In this document: piece after piece, positions 41,396 through 49,596 of the stretch
Numbering within the stretch: position 1 is the stretch's first letter
Layout: each line of letters begins with the position of its first letter
Assembly (NCBI GenBank): GCA_001789725.1
Contig: MGAM01000004.1
Location: forward strand, 1-51,912
Direction: 5' to 3'
Source: Candidatus Roizmanbacteria bacterium RIFCSPLOWO2_01_FULL_39_19
GTDB taxonomy: Bacteria; Patescibacteriota; Microgenomatia; UBA1406; HO2-37-13b
DNA: 51,912 nt
Program-made: the position numbers and the translations under genes
The notes under the pieces: model-generated
What the model was told of the DNA's origin: nothing
The model's database searches: none
Seen by the model: only the letters and a program-made list of their open reading frames with translations

Positions 41396-42157
41396 CTATT
41401 CTTGCCCTATATTCTTTAATCTCGCTTGTACTATAAGACGACGTGCTGTTTGACCAACCGGCACACAAGTTATGACATTAAGATAAGCATCATCAAGTTT
41501 CTGATCAAGCACTCCAACTTCATTTGGTTTTACTTCAAATTTGCCAAAAACTTCATAGGTGTAATCTATATTGTTGATATTGACTAATATAAGGTCTCCT
41601 TCGCCTAGAGTTGGTAAGTAGGTACAAATACTTTTGTATCGATTTTTACCGTTGGGATTATAAAGTGATGGATGAGTTGAATGACAAAATATCGATGCAA
41701 CACCGTATTCCCCGGGCAAGATTTTAGGTTGATATTGAACCATAGCCTCAGATAAATCCTCTCCTCCAACAATTACTCGCGCAAATTCAATATTCAACTT
41801 AGGAATGGAAAGGGTATATTCTTTTGTTGTGAATAAATTATTGTTGTTATTGCCTCTTTTCTCAAGACTCGGAAACCATGCTGCAGCTTTAGTGTAATTA
41901 ACAAGATTAGTTGAGAAAACGTTTTGATTTTTAATTATCGACTGTGCCTTTATATGCGACAACGCCTGAGTTTGTGAGGGAAGTGGGCTAAAAATCTTCT
42001 TTTGAATGAATAAATAAGAGTAGATTTCGTAAGAAATTACCGGATAAAATGACCAAAACAGAAATAGTGAGCCAATGATAATCAGGCCATATGAAAGGCC
42101 AGCTAGAAGCTTATGCTTAAAAGTTACACGTTTCTTTATATATCGATAAAGGGTCAT
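41396..42157 (-). CDS. Sortase family transpeptidase
   Basis: The 253-aa protein has an N-terminal TM segment (about 18-42) and a C-terminal sortase beta-barrel. The catalytic His is in IFCHSTHPSLYN, the Cys in LNVITCVPVGQ and the Arg in TARRLIV, the classic sortase H-C-R triad. SIPKLNIEFARVIVGGEDL is the typical first strands. Sortases anchor LPxTG-like proteins or polymerise pili; I see no LPxTG-type C-terminal signal on the neighbouring proteins, so substrates must be elsewhere or use another motif. A TAGAAT box is 6 nt before the ATG. Confidence 0.92.
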   Translation of the reverse strand: MTLYRYIKKRVTFKHKLLAGLSYGLIIIGSLFLFWSFYPVISYEIYSYLFIQKKIFSPLPSQTQALSHIKAQSIIKNQNVFSTNLVNYTKAAAWFPSLEKRGNNNNNLFTTKEYTLSIPKLNIEFARVIVGGEDLSEAMVQYQPKILPGEYGVASIFCHSTHPSLYNPNGKNRYKSICTYLPTLGEGDLILVNINNIDYTYEVFGKFEVKPNEVGVLDQKLDDAYLNVITCVPVGQTARRLIVQARLKNIGQE

Positions 42158-42163
42158 AGTACT

Positions 42164-42169
42164 ATTCTA
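42164..42169 (-). promoter_or_regulatory. -10 box of the sortase gene
   Basis: TAGAAT on the minus strand, 6 nt before the ATG at 42157, in the 18-bp gap after the upstream gene. Confidence 0.35.
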
Positions 42170-42175
42170 CCTCAA

Positions 42176-44275
42176 TTATTGGAGAGTCTTGACAATAATG
42201 GTGAGATTTTTTGTAAAAAACGGCAAACGAGATTTTAACATTGGGAGCTCTGTCTCAATCTGATATTCAAAACCGTTTGCTTGATATTGTTTGCTTATCT
42301 CTCCAATTTGACTAACAGATTTCCCCACTAAACTCTTCTTAATACTGTTTGTGTCCACTTTCTGCCTTGGCAATCCTTTAACAGCAAGTTTTATCTTGGG
42401 TCTTCCATTGTCTAATGTTGCACTTTTAATTGAAAAACTAATCGCATTAGTATCCAGTGTTTGATCTTTAGGAATTGATTTTGCCAATTTAGTAGATAAC
42501 ATAACTTGCGCGGTGTCAAGGGGAATGAAATAGTACTTTACTTTTGCAGTTGCGTCTAGTGTAAGGTCGCCTGCCTCCTCGGCAATTTCCTTAGAAAATT
42601 TTTCGTTTATTACTTTAACTTCGGTTAGAGGATCAATAACCTGGTTGTTATTTTCAGATTTCACTCTTTTTTTAGTTTCTGTTTTAATTTTTGAAGTAAC
42701 CTCCTTTCGAAGTTTCTCAAAATCATCACGAGATGCTGTTCTGACTTCTTTTTTTGACCCTCCTGATAATGTCTTTATCGCTTGAGCAACAACGCCAGAA
42801 TTGGCATTTTGAATCTCAAACTTTGTATTTTCTTTTAAGTTATACTCCTCGCCAATATCTGCTGCAGTTACCGAGGTTTTCTCCTTTCCAGTAACTGTTA
42901 ATATATTCCCCTCTGAGGTTAACTGCTCTGAAGCCGAGGCAATTTTAGTCTCCGTATCCAGTGTAAACCTCAAATCTTTTGGACCTAGTAAGATTGTCCC
43001 TTTAGGTAGGATTATTTGATCTTTGTTTTTATTTAAAATTGAAACCTCCCCTCTTGCTTTCTCACCAACAAACTTTGACCCCGTAGTCTCGATTGTGCCT
43101 GTCGCTTTAATTTGATCTGTTTTTGATTTAACTGATAATGTTGCAGCATTAACTATCATCGTCCTTGTTATTGGTTTGGTGTCGTAAAGAAGAGTTATGC
43201 TCGCTTTATGAAATGAGTAGAGTAAGGTATATAGCCCAAACACAACTAAAATAAGTCCCGCGAAAACAATTGCCGTGCTTTTTAATGAAAGACTAAAAAA
43301 TTTAAAACTATTAAAAGGAGTTTTCTTGTTGGTTTGTGCATACATGTTTGTTGGGGCTACAAATTCTGAGTCATCCTCGGGTATCTTTGGGCTAAGTGGT
43401 TCAAAAGACTTATCTTGTATATCAGCTCCAATTACAAACCCTGTATCTGAAACATCAAATTGAGACGATGACTCACCAGAGCTTAGTGTGTCTGCTGATA
43501 AATCAGCCGTTGGGGGAGATATAGAGGTTACTACTGAAGCGTCGTTTACTAAGAGTTGGCTTTTTAGGGAATCGGTCAGCGCCTGAGCTATTTGGTCATT
43601 TGTCATCACTTCAACTTTGGGTAATTGAACAAAAATATCTTTTGACCATCGTTTTGACATAAAGGCAGCAGCGTCGTTTTCAAGCGATCCAATTCCATAA
43701 AGAACTAATCGTAAAGGCAACGTCTTTGTTTTGGCAAGTTCAGACAGTTCTACTTCAATTGTTTCAACGTAATCGGTTGTACGATTGATGGTTTTTGTCA
43801 AATCGAGGTGGCCATTTCGATATACAAAAAACGAAACAAACGACCCGTCAATCTCACATAAAATTCCATTAAATTGACCGGAGCCATTTTTTGAAAAGTA
43901 TGAAGAGAGTATCTCATGATACTCCATAAATCCAGTTGCAACAAGCCCTAATTCGTCTGAAATGGCTTTGATTTTATCAAGATATGGCTCTTTGATTTCT
44001 TTCTTGTTAATGTCAACCAGATGTGAATAGACAAATATAATGCACCTTGTTGCCTTAACGCCCGCTGCCTGCTCAAGGCTATATAGTACTTCATCAACAT
44101 CCTCAACCAATCGTTCCCATGAATTGGTAAAGGAAAAACTTTTTTGCCCCAAAATCACTACACTTGCGGGAACCCCGGTGCATTGCAATAAAAATACTTC
44201 TGCTCCAGCTTCCTGTAGAGATAGAGCAAGATAAATATCACTACTAACTTTTTTCTTATTTAAAAAATCAAGCAT
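42176..44275 (-). CDS. Actin-like domain/baseplate-J-like membrane protein
   Basis: The 699-aa protein has three parts. Residues 1-245 look like a degenerate actin/PilM-type (ASKHA) fold (IYLALSLQEAGAEVFLL, GILCEIDGSFVSFFVYRNG, LVLYGIGSLENDAAAF). After an acidic Ser/Pro linker, one TM segment spans 334-353. The exported part (355-699) carries a baseplate-J/gp47-like domain (ARGEVSILNKNKDQIILPKGT, DIGEEYNLKENTKFEI) and two or three further beta domains. Many CPR genomes have such baseplate-J-like envelope proteins unrelated to phage. It is 1 nt downstream of the solute-binding-protein gene. The actin-like reading is inference from pattern. Confidence 0.6.
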   Translation of the reverse strand: MLDFLNKKKVSSDIYLALSLQEAGAEVFLLQCTGVPASVVILGQKSFSFTNSWERLVEDVDEVLYSLEQAAGVKATRCIIFVYSHLVDINKKEIKEPYLDKIKAISDELGLVATGFMEYHEILSSYFSKNGSGQFNGILCEIDGSFVSFFVYRNGHLDLTKTINRTTDYVETIEVELSELAKTKTLPLRLVLYGIGSLENDAAAFMSKRWSKDIFVQLPKVEVMTNDQIAQALTDSLKSQLLVNDASVVTSISPPTADLSADTLSSGESSSQFDVSDTGFVIGADIQDKSFEPLSPKIPEDDSEFVAPTNMYAQTNKKTPFNSFKFFSLSLKSTAIVFAGLILVVFGLYTLLYSFHKASITLLYDTKPITRTMIVNAATLSVKSKTDQIKATGTIETTGSKFVGEKARGEVSILNKNKDQIILPKGTILLGPKDLRFTLDTETKIASASEQLTSEGNILTVTGKEKTSVTAADIGEEYNLKENTKFEIQNANSGVVAQAIKTLSGGSKKEVRTASRDDFEKLRKEVTSKIKTETKKRVKSENNNQVIDPLTEVKVINEKFSKEIAEEAGDLTLDATAKVKYYFIPLDTAQVMLSTKLAKSIPKDQTLDTNAISFSIKSATLDNGRPKIKLAVKGLPRQKVDTNSIKKSLVGKSVSQIGEISKQYQANGFEYQIETELPMLKSRLPFFTKNLTIIVKTLQ

Positions 44276-44276
44276 C

Positions 44277-45824
44277 TTACTTTATGTTATATTTTTCAAG
44301 TACAGAAGATATGCCTATTTGGGCTTTTTCCATAGCTTCGTCGTATGAAACGCCATTCTGGGCATTATTAACTGCATCTTCTAAATAACTATTTATCTGA
44401 TCATTTAAACCGTTATCAAATGTTCTTGAAATTGTTGGTATTGATTTTAGGTATTTTGCCTGAGAAATAATCGGGGCCAATATTTCATTTTGTAATAAAG
44501 TATCTTTTAAGTCAACACGAGAGGAGACCGAGCCAAGACCACGTGCCTTCACCTGGAGTTCAAATAGTTTTGTTTGTGCTTGTCGGCTTGACAAATATTT
44601 CAAGAATTCCCAAGCCTCTTTTTGATGTTTGCTTGTGCGAGTTACTCCCTCAACCCAATAGTTGGCAATTGAAAAGGGTTCCGACTCCCCCGGTAAGACA
44701 GGAAGTTCGGCAACTTTCATGTCCAAATTACTGTTTGCAGCTTTGATGTTTGCTATTTGCCATGACGGAGCAAAAATCATCGCTACTTTACCCTCCTGAA
44801 ATGCAGCAACGTTATTAGTCATTTTTTCTGACCAAATTGGATTTGGAGCTTCTGCAAACTCACGATATTTCTTCAATACCTGTTCTCCTTCAACTGAAGA
44901 AACATCTTTTAGATCAGCGCCATTCTGAAGCAACATCCAACCTAAGATGTCGGTAAAATGTTCAATATTGCCAGCTGTGCCAAGAGCAATGCCTGATGTC
45001 ACCGGGTCTCCGGTTGCACTGGGCACGGTGAGCTGTTTAGCGTATGTAACAAGTTCATCCCACGTTTTTGGAGGCGAGGTGATACCAACTCTTTTAAAGA
45101 AGTCGTTGTTATATAAGAGGACTAGATCGTCAATATATAGAGGTATTCCATAATAAGCATTTCCTACTTTCATATCCTCTCTAACAATCTCATAAAATGT
45201 TTTTTCAAATTCGTCATTTGTCATAATATTTTTAGGAAGAGGAGAAAGAGTATCGTGCAACATTGGTACCCAAGTATTATGAAATCTAAACAAATCAGGC
45301 CCTCTCCCATCCTTAGTTTGTGTAATTACTTTTTCTCTAAAGCTCTCAGGACTTTGCTTGATGTAATCTATAGTTATATTCTTATGGTCTTTTCGATAGG
45401 CAGTAATAAGAGGATCCATGACTGGTTTATCTTCCCAAAGACTCCAATAAACAAGTTTCACCTGTTTTGGAGTTATTTTTTTTCTTAATGTATTAAATAG
45501 AAAAACGAATGACGCAACAACTATAAAAAAGACAATTCCTAAAACTACATAAACTTTCAGATGGTTTGTTTCTTTCTCTTCAATTTCAGGCAATGGGGTA
45601 AAGTCCTCAGGCGAAGACAATGGTGGAGGAGTGCCGAACGTCTCATCACGAATTATAACTGGTTCAACTTCTATCTTCGACGATGTGTCTTTATCAGCTT
45701 TATCAGCAACAAATACTTCCTTATTTTGTTCCGGGGCGACCGGAATCGTTTCGAATATCGGACGGGGCTGATCATCTTCAATGTCTATTTTGGTAAAATG
45801 TTGAGTCTCTTCTCTGTTGACCAT
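44277..45824 (-). CDS. TM-anchored family 1 extracellular solute-binding protein
   Basis: The 515-aa protein has an acidic, Pro-rich cytoplasmic N-terminal tail (1-88), a single TM anchor (91-112), and a type 1 solute-binding domain (about 120-515; VKLVYWSLWEDKPVMDPLITAYRK, GRGPDLFRFHNTW, YGIPLYIDDLVLLYNN, GKVAMIFAPSWQI). The fold is that of sugar-binding proteins of ABC importers. Usual members are lipoproteins with a signal peptide; here there is no lipobox and the anchor is an uncleaved TM with a long cytoplasmic tail. No ABC permease or ATPase gene is adjacent. It leads an operon with the gene at 42176 (1-nt gap). Confidence 0.9.
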   Translation of the reverse strand: MVNREETQHFTKIDIEDDQPRPIFETIPVAPEQNKEVFVADKADKDTSSKIEVEPVIIRDETFGTPPPLSSPEDFTPLPEIEEKETNHLKVYVVLGIVFFIVVASFVFLFNTLRKKITPKQVKLVYWSLWEDKPVMDPLITAYRKDHKNITIDYIKQSPESFREKVITQTKDGRGPDLFRFHNTWVPMLHDTLSPLPKNIMTNDEFEKTFYEIVREDMKVGNAYYGIPLYIDDLVLLYNNDFFKRVGITSPPKTWDELVTYAKQLTVPSATGDPVTSGIALGTAGNIEHFTDILGWMLLQNGADLKDVSSVEGEQVLKKYREFAEAPNPIWSEKMTNNVAAFQEGKVAMIFAPSWQIANIKAANSNLDMKVAELPVLPGESEPFSIANYWVEGVTRTSKHQKEAWEFLKYLSSRQAQTKLFELQVKARGLGSVSSRVDLKDTLLQNEILAPIISQAKYLKSIPTISRTFDNGLNDQINSYLEDAVNNAQNGVSYDEAMEKAQIGISSVLEKYNIK

Positions 45825-45829
45825 GGTGT

Positions 45830-45838
45830 TGATATACT
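45830..45838. promoter_or_regulatory. Overlapping divergent -10 boxes
   Basis: Plus strand TGaTATACT (45830-45838) would serve vanW with a leader of roughly 25 nt. Minus strand TATATC (45831-45836) lies 6 nt before the solute-binding-protein ATG. The shared bases imply mutually exclusive firing. Confidence 0.4.
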
Positions 45839-45870
45839 AATACTAATCAATTAAATAATCTTTTGCAAAG

Positions 45871-47280
45871 ATGCATCTAACGAAAATTGCCATCAAAACA
45901 CTTTATAAATCGTTGTTTTTCGCGGTAATATTTTTGTTTATTACGATAGTTTTAATTTTCTTGTATTTAAATTATCAAATTTCCCAAAAATACAACAATA
46001 GATTGTTACCCGGAATTGTTGTTAATGGCGTTGATTTGTCAGGGTCCAACTTCAACCAAATAAAAGAATATGTTGATGGCCAAAATAAGCGTCTTGAAAG
46101 AGATGTTTTAATTACTCTTGAATATCCTGATAGTGAACTGGCTACGTTTTCTGCCCAGATGCTAAGGGTGAAATATAATGATCGGCAGTTATTTTCAAAA
46201 ACATACCCCATCGGCCGTAACTTAGACAATCCTCTGGATTTAATAAGTGCCATTTATCAAATATTACTGGGTCAGAAAATTCATTTAACTGTTATGCCTG
46301 AATATTCAATTTCGAGCCTTGAAGAAAACTTAAAAGTAAAGAAAAAGACGAGCTATGTCGCGCCAAAAAATGCGCTTTTTAAAGTGGTAAACAATAGGGT
46401 TGTTGCTTTCCAAATTGATAAACCTGGAAGCTCTCTTAACATAAAACCGGCATTGTCACAGGCTAAGCAATACTTTGAAACAGACCCAGGCATTAACAAA
46501 AACCAACTTAAAATTTCAGTAGAAGCAAAAATTATGCCTGCAAAATTCTCAATAAGTGAGGCTAATAACTTTGGAATTGTTGAAGAGATTGGCAAAGGCG
46601 TTTCAAACTTTGCTCACAGCGCGCCACCGCGGATTTTTAATATAAGGCTAGTATCATCAAGAATCAACGGGACACTTGTGCCACGCGGAGAAATATTTTC
46701 ATTTAACGACTCTGCTGGTGAAATCTCATCACGAACTGGTTATCAGTCAGGTTATGCCATAATATCTGGGGCAACAGTTTTAAGTGACGGAGGCGGGGTT
46801 TGCCAAGAGTCAACAACGATTTTTAGAGCAGCAATTAATGCAGGACTTCCTATAGTTGCTTGGAAGAATCACTCCTATCGAGTCAGGTATTATGAAAACG
46901 ATAGCAAACCCGGGTTTGACGCAACGGTCTATGCGCCACGTGTTGATTTTAAGTTTAAAAATGACACGCCGGCTCATATTTTAATTCAATCATCAATTGA
47001 GGGGACTATTTTAACTGTAGCACTATACGGCAAGAGGGATAATCGAGAAGTATCGATTTCCCTTGCTCGTGTATGGGGTGTAGTTCCTCCACCTGAGCCG
47101 TTATATAAAGATGATCCGACATTGCCACGTGGCACCACCAAGCAAGTCGACTACACTGCTTGGGGAGCAAAAGCTGCCTTTGATTATAAAGTAACCCGAG
47201 GCAATGAAATACTTCAGGATAGAACGTTTACGTCGGTCTACCAGCCCTGGCAAGCAGTATTTTTAGTAGGAACTCAGTAG
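45871..47280 (+). CDS. VanW/YoaR-like protein
   Basis: The 469-aa protein has an N-terminal TM segment (about 12-36), a putative peptidoglycan-binding-type domain (about 48-200; PGIVVNGVDLSG), and a C-terminal VanW domain (about 245-400) with FSFNDSAGEISSRTGYQSG, the cysteine motif GGGVCQESTTIFRAAINAGL, and WKNHSYRVRYY. VanW was named from vancomycin-resistance clusters, but the family is widespread and its biochemical role is unclear. The extracytoplasmic location fits the envelope cluster. It converges on rpsI with a 3-bp gap. Confidence 0.9.
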   Translation: MHLTKIAIKTLYKSLFFAVIFLFITIVLIFLYLNYQISQKYNNRLLPGIVVNGVDLSGSNFNQIKEYVDGQNKRLERDVLITLEYPDSELATFSAQMLRVKYNDRQLFSKTYPIGRNLDNPLDLISAIYQILLGQKIHLTVMPEYSISSLEENLKVKKKTSYVAPKNALFKVVNNRVVAFQIDKPGSSLNIKPALSQAKQYFETDPGINKNQLKISVEAKIMPAKFSISEANNFGIVEEIGKGVSNFAHSAPPRIFNIRLVSSRINGTLVPRGEIFSFNDSAGEISSRTGYQSGYAIISGATVLSDGGGVCQESTTIFRAAINAGLPIVAWKNHSYRVRYYENDSKPGFDATVYAPRVDFKFKNDTPAHILIQSSIEGTILTVALYGKRDNREVSISLARVWGVVPPPEPLYKDDPTLPRGTTKQVDYTAWGAKAAFDYKVTRGNEILQDRTFTSVYQPWQAVFLVGTQ

Positions 47281-47283
47281 TTG

Positions 47284-47736
47284 TCATCGTTTTGGAGATT
47301 GCTTTTTGCGCCTTGCCCTACCCCCAGTTCCAACTTTGCGCCTTTCTCTTACTCTCGCATCTCTGGTTAGTAGTCCTTCTTTTTTTAGAACTAACCTTGT
47401 TGCGTCGTCAACTTTGAGCATTGCTCTTGAAATACCTAAGCTTACTGCATCAAGCTGACCTTCTTTTCCTCCACCATTAACTTTAACTACAATTGCAAAC
47501 CTATCAAGAGAATTAGTTAGTGACAACGATTTTTCGTAAAAAACCTTTTGATAATCGGCGGGAAAGTAATCTGAAACTTCTTTTTGGTTAATAATAAAAT
47601 CTCCTTTTTTAACTTTTACCTTATCAACTGTTTTTTCTACCTTTGCGTCAATTAAGTACAGTCTCACGCGCGCAATAGCTGATTTTCTTCTTCCTATTCC
47701 TTCAAAATATGAATTTTCTGTTTTTTTCTTTGGCAT
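47284..47736 (-). CDS. rpsI: 30S ribosomal protein uS9
   Basis: uS9 contacts P-site tRNA through its C-terminal tail. The 150-aa protein has the family core YFEGIGRRKSAIARVRLYL, VVKVNGGGKEGQLDAVSLGISRAML and the end KVGTGGRARRKKQSPKR. Between the first two strands there is a longer, Lys/Val-rich segment than in typical 130-aa uS9. The ATG at 47736 is 1 nt after the rplM stop; an upstream in-frame start would overlap rplM. It is the last gene of the ribosomal block. Confidence 0.96.
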   Translation of the reverse strand: MPKKKTENSYFEGIGRRKSAIARVRLYLIDAKVEKTVDKVKVKKGDFIINQKEVSDYFPADYQKVFYEKSLSLTNSLDRFAIVVKVNGGGKEGQLDAVSLGISRAMLKVDDATRLVLKKEGLLTRDARVRERRKVGTGGRARRKKQSPKR

Positions 47737-47737
47737 T

Positions 47738-48175
47738 TTATCCTTGTGCAATTACCTCTTTTTGGTGAGGATGAGTATCCGACTCATAAATAAATAATCT
47801 TTTTATGCGAATCTTTCTGAGCTTATTTTTGGGCAACATACCCCAAACGGCCTTATGAATAATAAAATTTGGTTTGTTTGCCTTGGCTTTTTCCAACGTC
47901 ACTTTTTTAAGTCCTCCCGGATACCCAGAATATCTTGAATAAGTCTTTTGCAATTCCTTATTGCCAGTTAATTTAACATGTCTAGAATTGATAACAACAA
48001 TAAAATCTCCCATATCCGCCTCAGGAGAATAATCGGTTTTATTTTTACCAATAAGGTGAGTCGCTACCTCTGTTGCCAAACGTCCTAACACATGTGACTT
48101 TGCATCAAAAATATGCCAACTGCGTTTAACTAGTTTAGGTCGAGCTGATGGTGTGATGTGAGTTAAATGTGTCAT
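47738..48175 (-). CDS. rplM: 50S ribosomal protein uL13
   Basis: uL13 is an early assembly protein of the large subunit. The 145-aa sequence has the conserved WHIFDAKSHVLGRLATEVATHLIGK start, GDFIVVINSRHVKLTGNK, YSGYPGGLK and the AVWGMLPKNKLRKIRIKRLFIY block. It is placed 2 nt after rplQ and 1 nt before rpsI, the classical rplM-rpsI pair appended to the alpha operon. Confidence 0.97.
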   Translation of the reverse strand: MTHLTHITPSARPKLVKRSWHIFDAKSHVLGRLATEVATHLIGKNKTDYSPEADMGDFIVVINSRHVKLTGNKELQKTYSRYSGYPGGLKKVTLEKAKANKPNFIIHKAVWGMLPKNKLRKIRIKRLFIYESDTHPHQKEVIAQG

Positions 48176-48177
48176 AA

Positions 48178-48621
48178 TTATTTTTTAACCTCCTGGATTT
48201 TTTCTTGAGACACTATTGTTACTTTTTCTTTCTCATCAACTAGTGGGAGTTTCATAAATTGTTCAATAGCGACTACCCAGCGAACTTGTGCAATTTTGGC
48301 AGCATCTCCTTGCCGGTGAGGTAACTTTGAAACAGTTGAAAACCCACTGACACGATTTTTAAAACTTTCTGCAACGGTCATTGTCATATAATCAACTAAC
48401 TTTTTATCTCTTAAGGCCGACGTGAGAATATTCCTGTCAGCTTGGGAGTTTTTTATTGCCTTGTGGGTCAACCGATCTATAATTCCCTTAAGATATTTGG
48501 CTTTATTTTCAGTTGTTGTGATATATCCCCACTTAATAAAATTCGTGGTCAATTTATGAACCTCGGATTTTTGGGCGTCACTGCCTTTCTTTAATTGTAT
48601 TTTCTTAATTCTCTTTCGCAT
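48178..48621 (-). CDS. rplQ: 50S ribosomal protein bL17
   Basis: bL17 lies near the exit tunnel. The 147-aa protein is divergent: the usual MRHRK...LNR start is replaced by MRKRIKKIQLKKGSDAQKSEVHKL, but the helical core (LTTNFIKWGYITTTENKAKYLKGIIDRLTHKAIK) and the LVDYMTMTVAESFKNRVSGFSTVSKLPHRQGDAA block fit. It has about 25 extra Lys/Glu-rich C-terminal residues. The position directly after rpoA is the standard one and supports the call. Confidence 0.92.
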   Translation of the reverse strand: MRKRIKKIQLKKGSDAQKSEVHKLTTNFIKWGYITTTENKAKYLKGIIDRLTHKAIKNSQADRNILTSALRDKKLVDYMTMTVAESFKNRVSGFSTVSKLPHRQGDAAKIAQVRWVVAIEQFMKLPLVDEKEKVTIVSQEKIQEVKK

Positions 48622-48630
48622 GGAAATATA

Positions 48631-49563
48631 TTAATTAAACTCGAGACCGAACTTATGAAGCTCTTTTTCTATAAGATCAATTGACTTTCTGCCAACTCCC
48701 TTAAGATCAACCAAGGATTCTCTACCTCTTTCAATTAAATCCCCTACTGTCTCAATATTTTCTCTTAATAAGGCATTAATTACTCGTGTTGGCAAGTCAA
48801 GTTCATCAATGATTGTTTCTTCAGCTTTTGTATCCTTCTTTTGATTTGTATCAAGGACATTCATTGATTTATTTGAGCTATCCACTTCAGGTTCTTTACC
48901 ATCTACAATATAACTGTAAAAGTCGGCTAAAATACCCGAGGCTTGTTTTAATGAGGTTTCAGGATTAATCGTTCCATCTGTCCAGATCTCCAAAATAAGC
49001 TTATCAAAGTTTGAAACACGTCCTACTCGGGTACCTTCAATCCTAAAATTGGTTTTGATAACAGGCGAAAAGACCGCATCGATTGTCATCATGCCAAATT
49101 CTTTTTCAACTCTGTCTTCACTTGGACTGTAACCTACTCCCTTTTCAATTTGAAGAGTTATGTCAAGAGTTGTTGATGCAACAGTAGCTTCGGCAATAAG
49201 TTGATCTCCGTTGACAACTGAAACATTGTCACCCTTTAAGTCTCTCCCATAAATTTTCCCCTTACCCTTGGCAACCACCTTCAGGGTAAAAGGACCGTCC
49301 CCAACGGCTTGAAATCGCAGTTGCTTAACATTAAGAATCATCTCTAAAACTGACTCCTTAACACCATCTATTGTTGAAAAAGCATGCGTTACGTTATTAA
49401 TTTTCATATATGTAACTGCATATCCGGGAATTGATGACAGCAGTACACGACGTATGGCGTTACCCAAACTCTGTCCGTATCCGTAAGGAAGCGGTGAAAG
49501 TATAAATTGGCCATATGTTGAGTTGACCTTCTCTTTTGCTACTGTGAAATTAGGTCGTAACAT
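48631..49563 (-). CDS. rpoA: RNA polymerase alpha subunit
   Basis: The 310-aa protein has the alpha-NTD assembly and dimerisation domain (about 1-230; FILSPLPYGYGQSLGNAIRRVLLSSIPGYAVTYMKI, NVKQLRF, GVGYSPSEDR, NFDKLILEIWTDGTI), a charged linker, and the alpha-CTD (about 250-310; LPTRVINALLRENIETVGDLI...GVGRKSIDLIEKEL) that contacts promoter UP elements and activators. Order rpsD-rpoA-rplQ is the bacterial alpha operon. A TAAAAT box is 9 nt before the ATG in a very AT-rich spacer. Confidence 0.98.
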   Translation of the reverse strand: MLRPNFTVAKEKVNSTYGQFILSPLPYGYGQSLGNAIRRVLLSSIPGYAVTYMKINNVTHAFSTIDGVKESVLEMILNVKQLRFQAVGDGPFTLKVVAKGKGKIYGRDLKGDNVSVVNGDQLIAEATVASTTLDITLQIEKGVGYSPSEDRVEKEFGMMTIDAVFSPVIKTNFRIEGTRVGRVSNFDKLILEIWTDGTINPETSLKQASGILADFYSYIVDGKEPEVDSSNKSMNVLDTNQKKDTKAEETIIDELDLPTRVINALLRENIETVGDLIERGRESLVDLKGVGRKSIDLIEKELHKFGLEFN

Positions 49564-49596
49564 AAAAAAAATATTTTAATAAATTTATAATTTGTA

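Noticed and set aside
42176-44275. Phage tail (baseplate J) origin
   Set aside because: There are no other phage genes nearby; the domain is joined to a TM and a cytoplasmic domain in an envelope cluster.
47737-47751. Start of rpsI upstream of 47736
   Set aside because: It would overlap the end of rplM, and the ATG at 47736 gives the normal one-nucleotide junction.
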